Of a stretch of DNA of 64,000 nucleotides, positions 62,447 through 64,000 are shown piece after piece. A model generated the notes under the pieces. It was not told the DNA's origin. It saw only the letters and a program-made list of their open reading frames with translations, and searched no databases. Within the stretch, counting starts at the first letter, position 1, and every line of letters begins with the position of its first letter. This stretch comes from Ignavibacteriales bacterium (lineage in GTDB: Bacteria; Bacteroidota; Ignavibacteria; Ignavibacteriales; Ignavibacteriaceae): assembly GCA_016700155.1 (NCBI GenBank), contig CP065001.1, positions 4,402,001 to 4,466,000 on the forward strand. The letters run 5' to 3'. Both the position numbers and the translations under genes were made by a program.

Positions 62447-63556
62447 ATGGCAAAAGGTTACTCTAAACCCGTGCTTCCATTCACAGTTCTGCTTCTCATA
62501 CTTAGTTCTACGTTTTTGTTATATGCTTACTCTACAGGAGTTACCGGGGAGACCAGGAAAAATGGTAATGGATGTTTTTGTCATGCAGTTGATCCAACTT
62601 TAAGTGTCAATGTTGTTATAAGTGGTCCAACGCAGGTTCAAATAAATAGTGTTAATACGTACACTGTGACAATAAGCGGCGGACCATTAGTGCGAGGCGG
62701 TACAAACATTGCCGCATTGACAGGCTCGCTTGCAAACATCAATTCCGATCTGCAAATCATAGGTGATGAACTAACACATGTTTCGCCTAAATCACCTTCC
62801 GGCGGATCAGTTACTTTTCAGTTTCAATACACCGCACCCGGTACACAAGGTTTCGATACATTATTCGCTAACGGAAACAGTGTAAACTTTAATGGATTTA
62901 ATGATGGCGATCAGTGGAACTTTGCTGATAATTTTGCTGTGCAGGTGATGACAATTGTTCCGGTTGAATTGACAAATTTTTCTGCCTCGATAAACGGAAG
63001 ATCAATTTTGTTGAGATGGACTACCGGCAGTGAAATTAATAACAAAGGATTTGAAGTAGAAAGACAAATTGTATCTTCAGGTGAAATCGAAAGTGATTGG
63101 ATAAATATTGCTTTGATTGAAGGTGCCGGAAATTCAACATCAGAAAACCGGTACACATTTGAAGATAAAAATTTGAATACAGCGACTTACAGGTACAGGT
63201 TAAAGCAAACCGATTTTGATGGTTCATTTACTTACTATAATCTTGCCGGTGAATATGAGGTTAAAGGACCTGAGTCATTTGTTCTGGATCAGAATTTCCC
63301 GAATCCATTTAATCCTTCAACAACAATTGGCTACTACATTGATTCACCGGGATTTGTAGAGTTAAAAATATTCAACACTCTTGGTAAGGAAGTTGGAGTT
63401 CTGAAAAGCGGTTATGTTAGTGAAGGTTATCAGTCACTTGCGTTTGATGGTTCAGCACTTTCAAGCGGTGTGTATTACTATCAATTAAAAATTCAAAAAG
63501 AATCCGGATCACAGCCGGTACTTTCTGAAGTGAAAAAAATGGTGTTGATGAAATAG
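62447..63556 (+). CDS. Secreted choice-of-anchor V / T9SS-sorted protein
   Basis: 369 aa. An N-terminal signal/anchor (about 8-28) is followed by TGVTGETRKNGNGCFCHAVD, resembling the N-terminus of choice-of-anchor V proteins but with CxCH (Cys-Phe-Cys-His) where many relatives have CxxCH. A Reelin-like/choice-of-anchor V beta-domain (about 45-165) and a fibronectin-like module (about 170-270, VPVELTNFSASINGRSILLR) precede a T9SS domain with QNFPNPFNPSTTIGYYI and the KKMVLMK end. Shine-Dalgarno AGAGGT. Probably surface-exported; haem attachment is doubtful because of the shortened motif. Confidence 0.85.
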   Translation: MAKGYSKPVLPFTVLLLILSSTFLLYAYSTGVTGETRKNGNGCFCHAVDPTLSVNVVISGPTQVQINSVNTYTVTISGGPLVRGGTNIAALTGSLANINSDLQIIGDELTHVSPKSPSGGSVTFQFQYTAPGTQGFDTLFANGNSVNFNGFNDGDQWNFADNFAVQVMTIVPVELTNFSASINGRSILLRWTTGSEINNKGFEVERQIVSSGEIESDWINIALIEGAGNSTSENRYTFEDKNLNTATYRYRLKQTDFDGSFTYYNLAGEYEVKGPESFVLDQNFPNPFNPSTTIGYYIDSPGFVELKIFNTLGKEVGVLKSGYVSEGYQSLAFDGSALSSGVYYYQLKIQKESGSQPVLSEVKKMVLMK

Positions 63557-63565
63557 TTTCTTAAA

Positions 63566-63652
63566 TGCGGAAACAGGGATAAGAAAAAATAGTTCCGCCC
63601 GAAACGATGATTTAAAATTTGCGCGATGAAATTTTATAACCTTGTTTCCGCA
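63566..63652. repeat. Long-loop inverted repeat after the T9SS gene
   Basis: TGCGGAAACAGGG (63566-63578) pairs with CCTTGTTTCCGCA (63640-63652), 12 of 13 with one G-T pair, enclosing a 61-nt loop. It starts 10 bp after the stop codon and may be a structured RNA end or a dispersed element. Confidence 0.55.
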
Positions 63653-63991
63653 ATGTCTAATTGATGATTCATTAGAATAAAAGCTGCTTATAGTCGATAT
63701 AAGACATAATTTGTGTTGGCAAACATCGGGTGATAATGACGTGGTAAAATTGTTATTAAGTTCCGGTTAAAATTGGAATTGATTTTATCTGAATAAAAAA
63801 TAATTATAAGTATCAGTTGAAATCACAGGTTTTTTATTAAAGATTTCTGGCGTGAAAAGTGTAAACCAAAACAACACAATTCTATTAAAAAGCCTTAAGT
63901 AAAAAAATCCTGATTTATTTCTTTATCTGATTTAGGATTTACCGTAAAGAAAATTAGTATGTAAAATAATATGTATTGGAGGAACCAATAA
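63653..63991. other. Gene-free AT-rich stretch
   Basis: 339 bp without a supported gene on either strand. It presumably contains the promoter of the gene starting at 63992. No strong hairpin or known regulatory RNA was recognised. Confidence 0.5.
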
Positions 63992-64000
63992 ATGATCTCA
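63992..64000 (+). CDS. Start of a gene cut by the window edge
   Basis: ATG at 63992 is preceded by GGAGGA (63978-63983) at 8-nt spacing. Only three codons (Met-Ile-Ser) are visible, so nothing can be said of the product. Confidence 0.55.

Overview
The window reads as a chromosome segment of an Ignavibacteria-like member of the Bacteroidota/Chlorobiota group. The evidence is three large secreted proteins ending in type IX secretion (T9SS) sorting domains with PNPFNPST motifs, a Bacteroidota-style promoter (TTTG-N19-TAnnTTT) ahead of the ars operon, frequent TTG/GTG starts, and a dense background of small palindromic interspersed repeats. Species cannot be told from the sequence alone.

Layout. 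1-5.3 kb: the tail of a YceI-like gene and two T9SS cargo genes, a beta-helix protein and a subtilase, separated and bordered by hairpins. 5.4-8.0 kb: arsenic operon arsR-arsM-arsC-acr3, with an ArsR-type palindrome overlapping its own promoter. 8.0-9.8 kb: a repeat-rich accessory patch with a 21-bp tandem array, palindromic elements and one orphan gene framed by about 20-bp inverted repeats. 9.9-14.2 kb: a compact defence operon of DNA methyltransferase, AIPR-family protein and TdeIII-family restriction endonuclease. 14.2-38.9 kb: heme synthesis genes hemL, hemB, hemY, hemH and then hemX-hemA-hemC-(tetR::hemD)-hemE-hemN, interspersed with unrelated housekeeping genes and a four-helix-bundle (S23/IVP) cassette inserted between hemY and hemB. 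39-43.8 kb: SPFH protein, ferritin-like protein, pyrimidine phosphorylase and aspS. 44.2-53.7 kb: a compact type IV pilus-like system with two unusual prepilins, PilC, PilB, PilT, a PilM::PilN fusion, a PilO::PilP fusion and a short secretin. 53.7-61.6 kb: a phosphorelay cluster with a response regulator, a kinase carrying three receiver domains, a receiver joined to an ATPase-less DHp domain, and a hybrid kinase paired with an NtrC-type regulator. 61.7 kb: tRNA-Lys(UUU). The window ends with a small membrane protein, a T9SS protein and the first codons of another gene.

Together the hem genes cover the whole C5 route from glutamyl-tRNA to protoheme. Oxygen-independent HemN combined with an oxygen-dependent-type protoporphyrinogen oxidase suggests a facultative lifestyle or residual oxygen use. 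The most unusual items are the TetR::HemD fusion inside the heme operon, the AIPR gene nested translationally within a type II restriction-modification operon, the fused pilus machinery with MG-type prepilins, and several cases where mobile palindromic repeats bound or even encode pieces of proteins.
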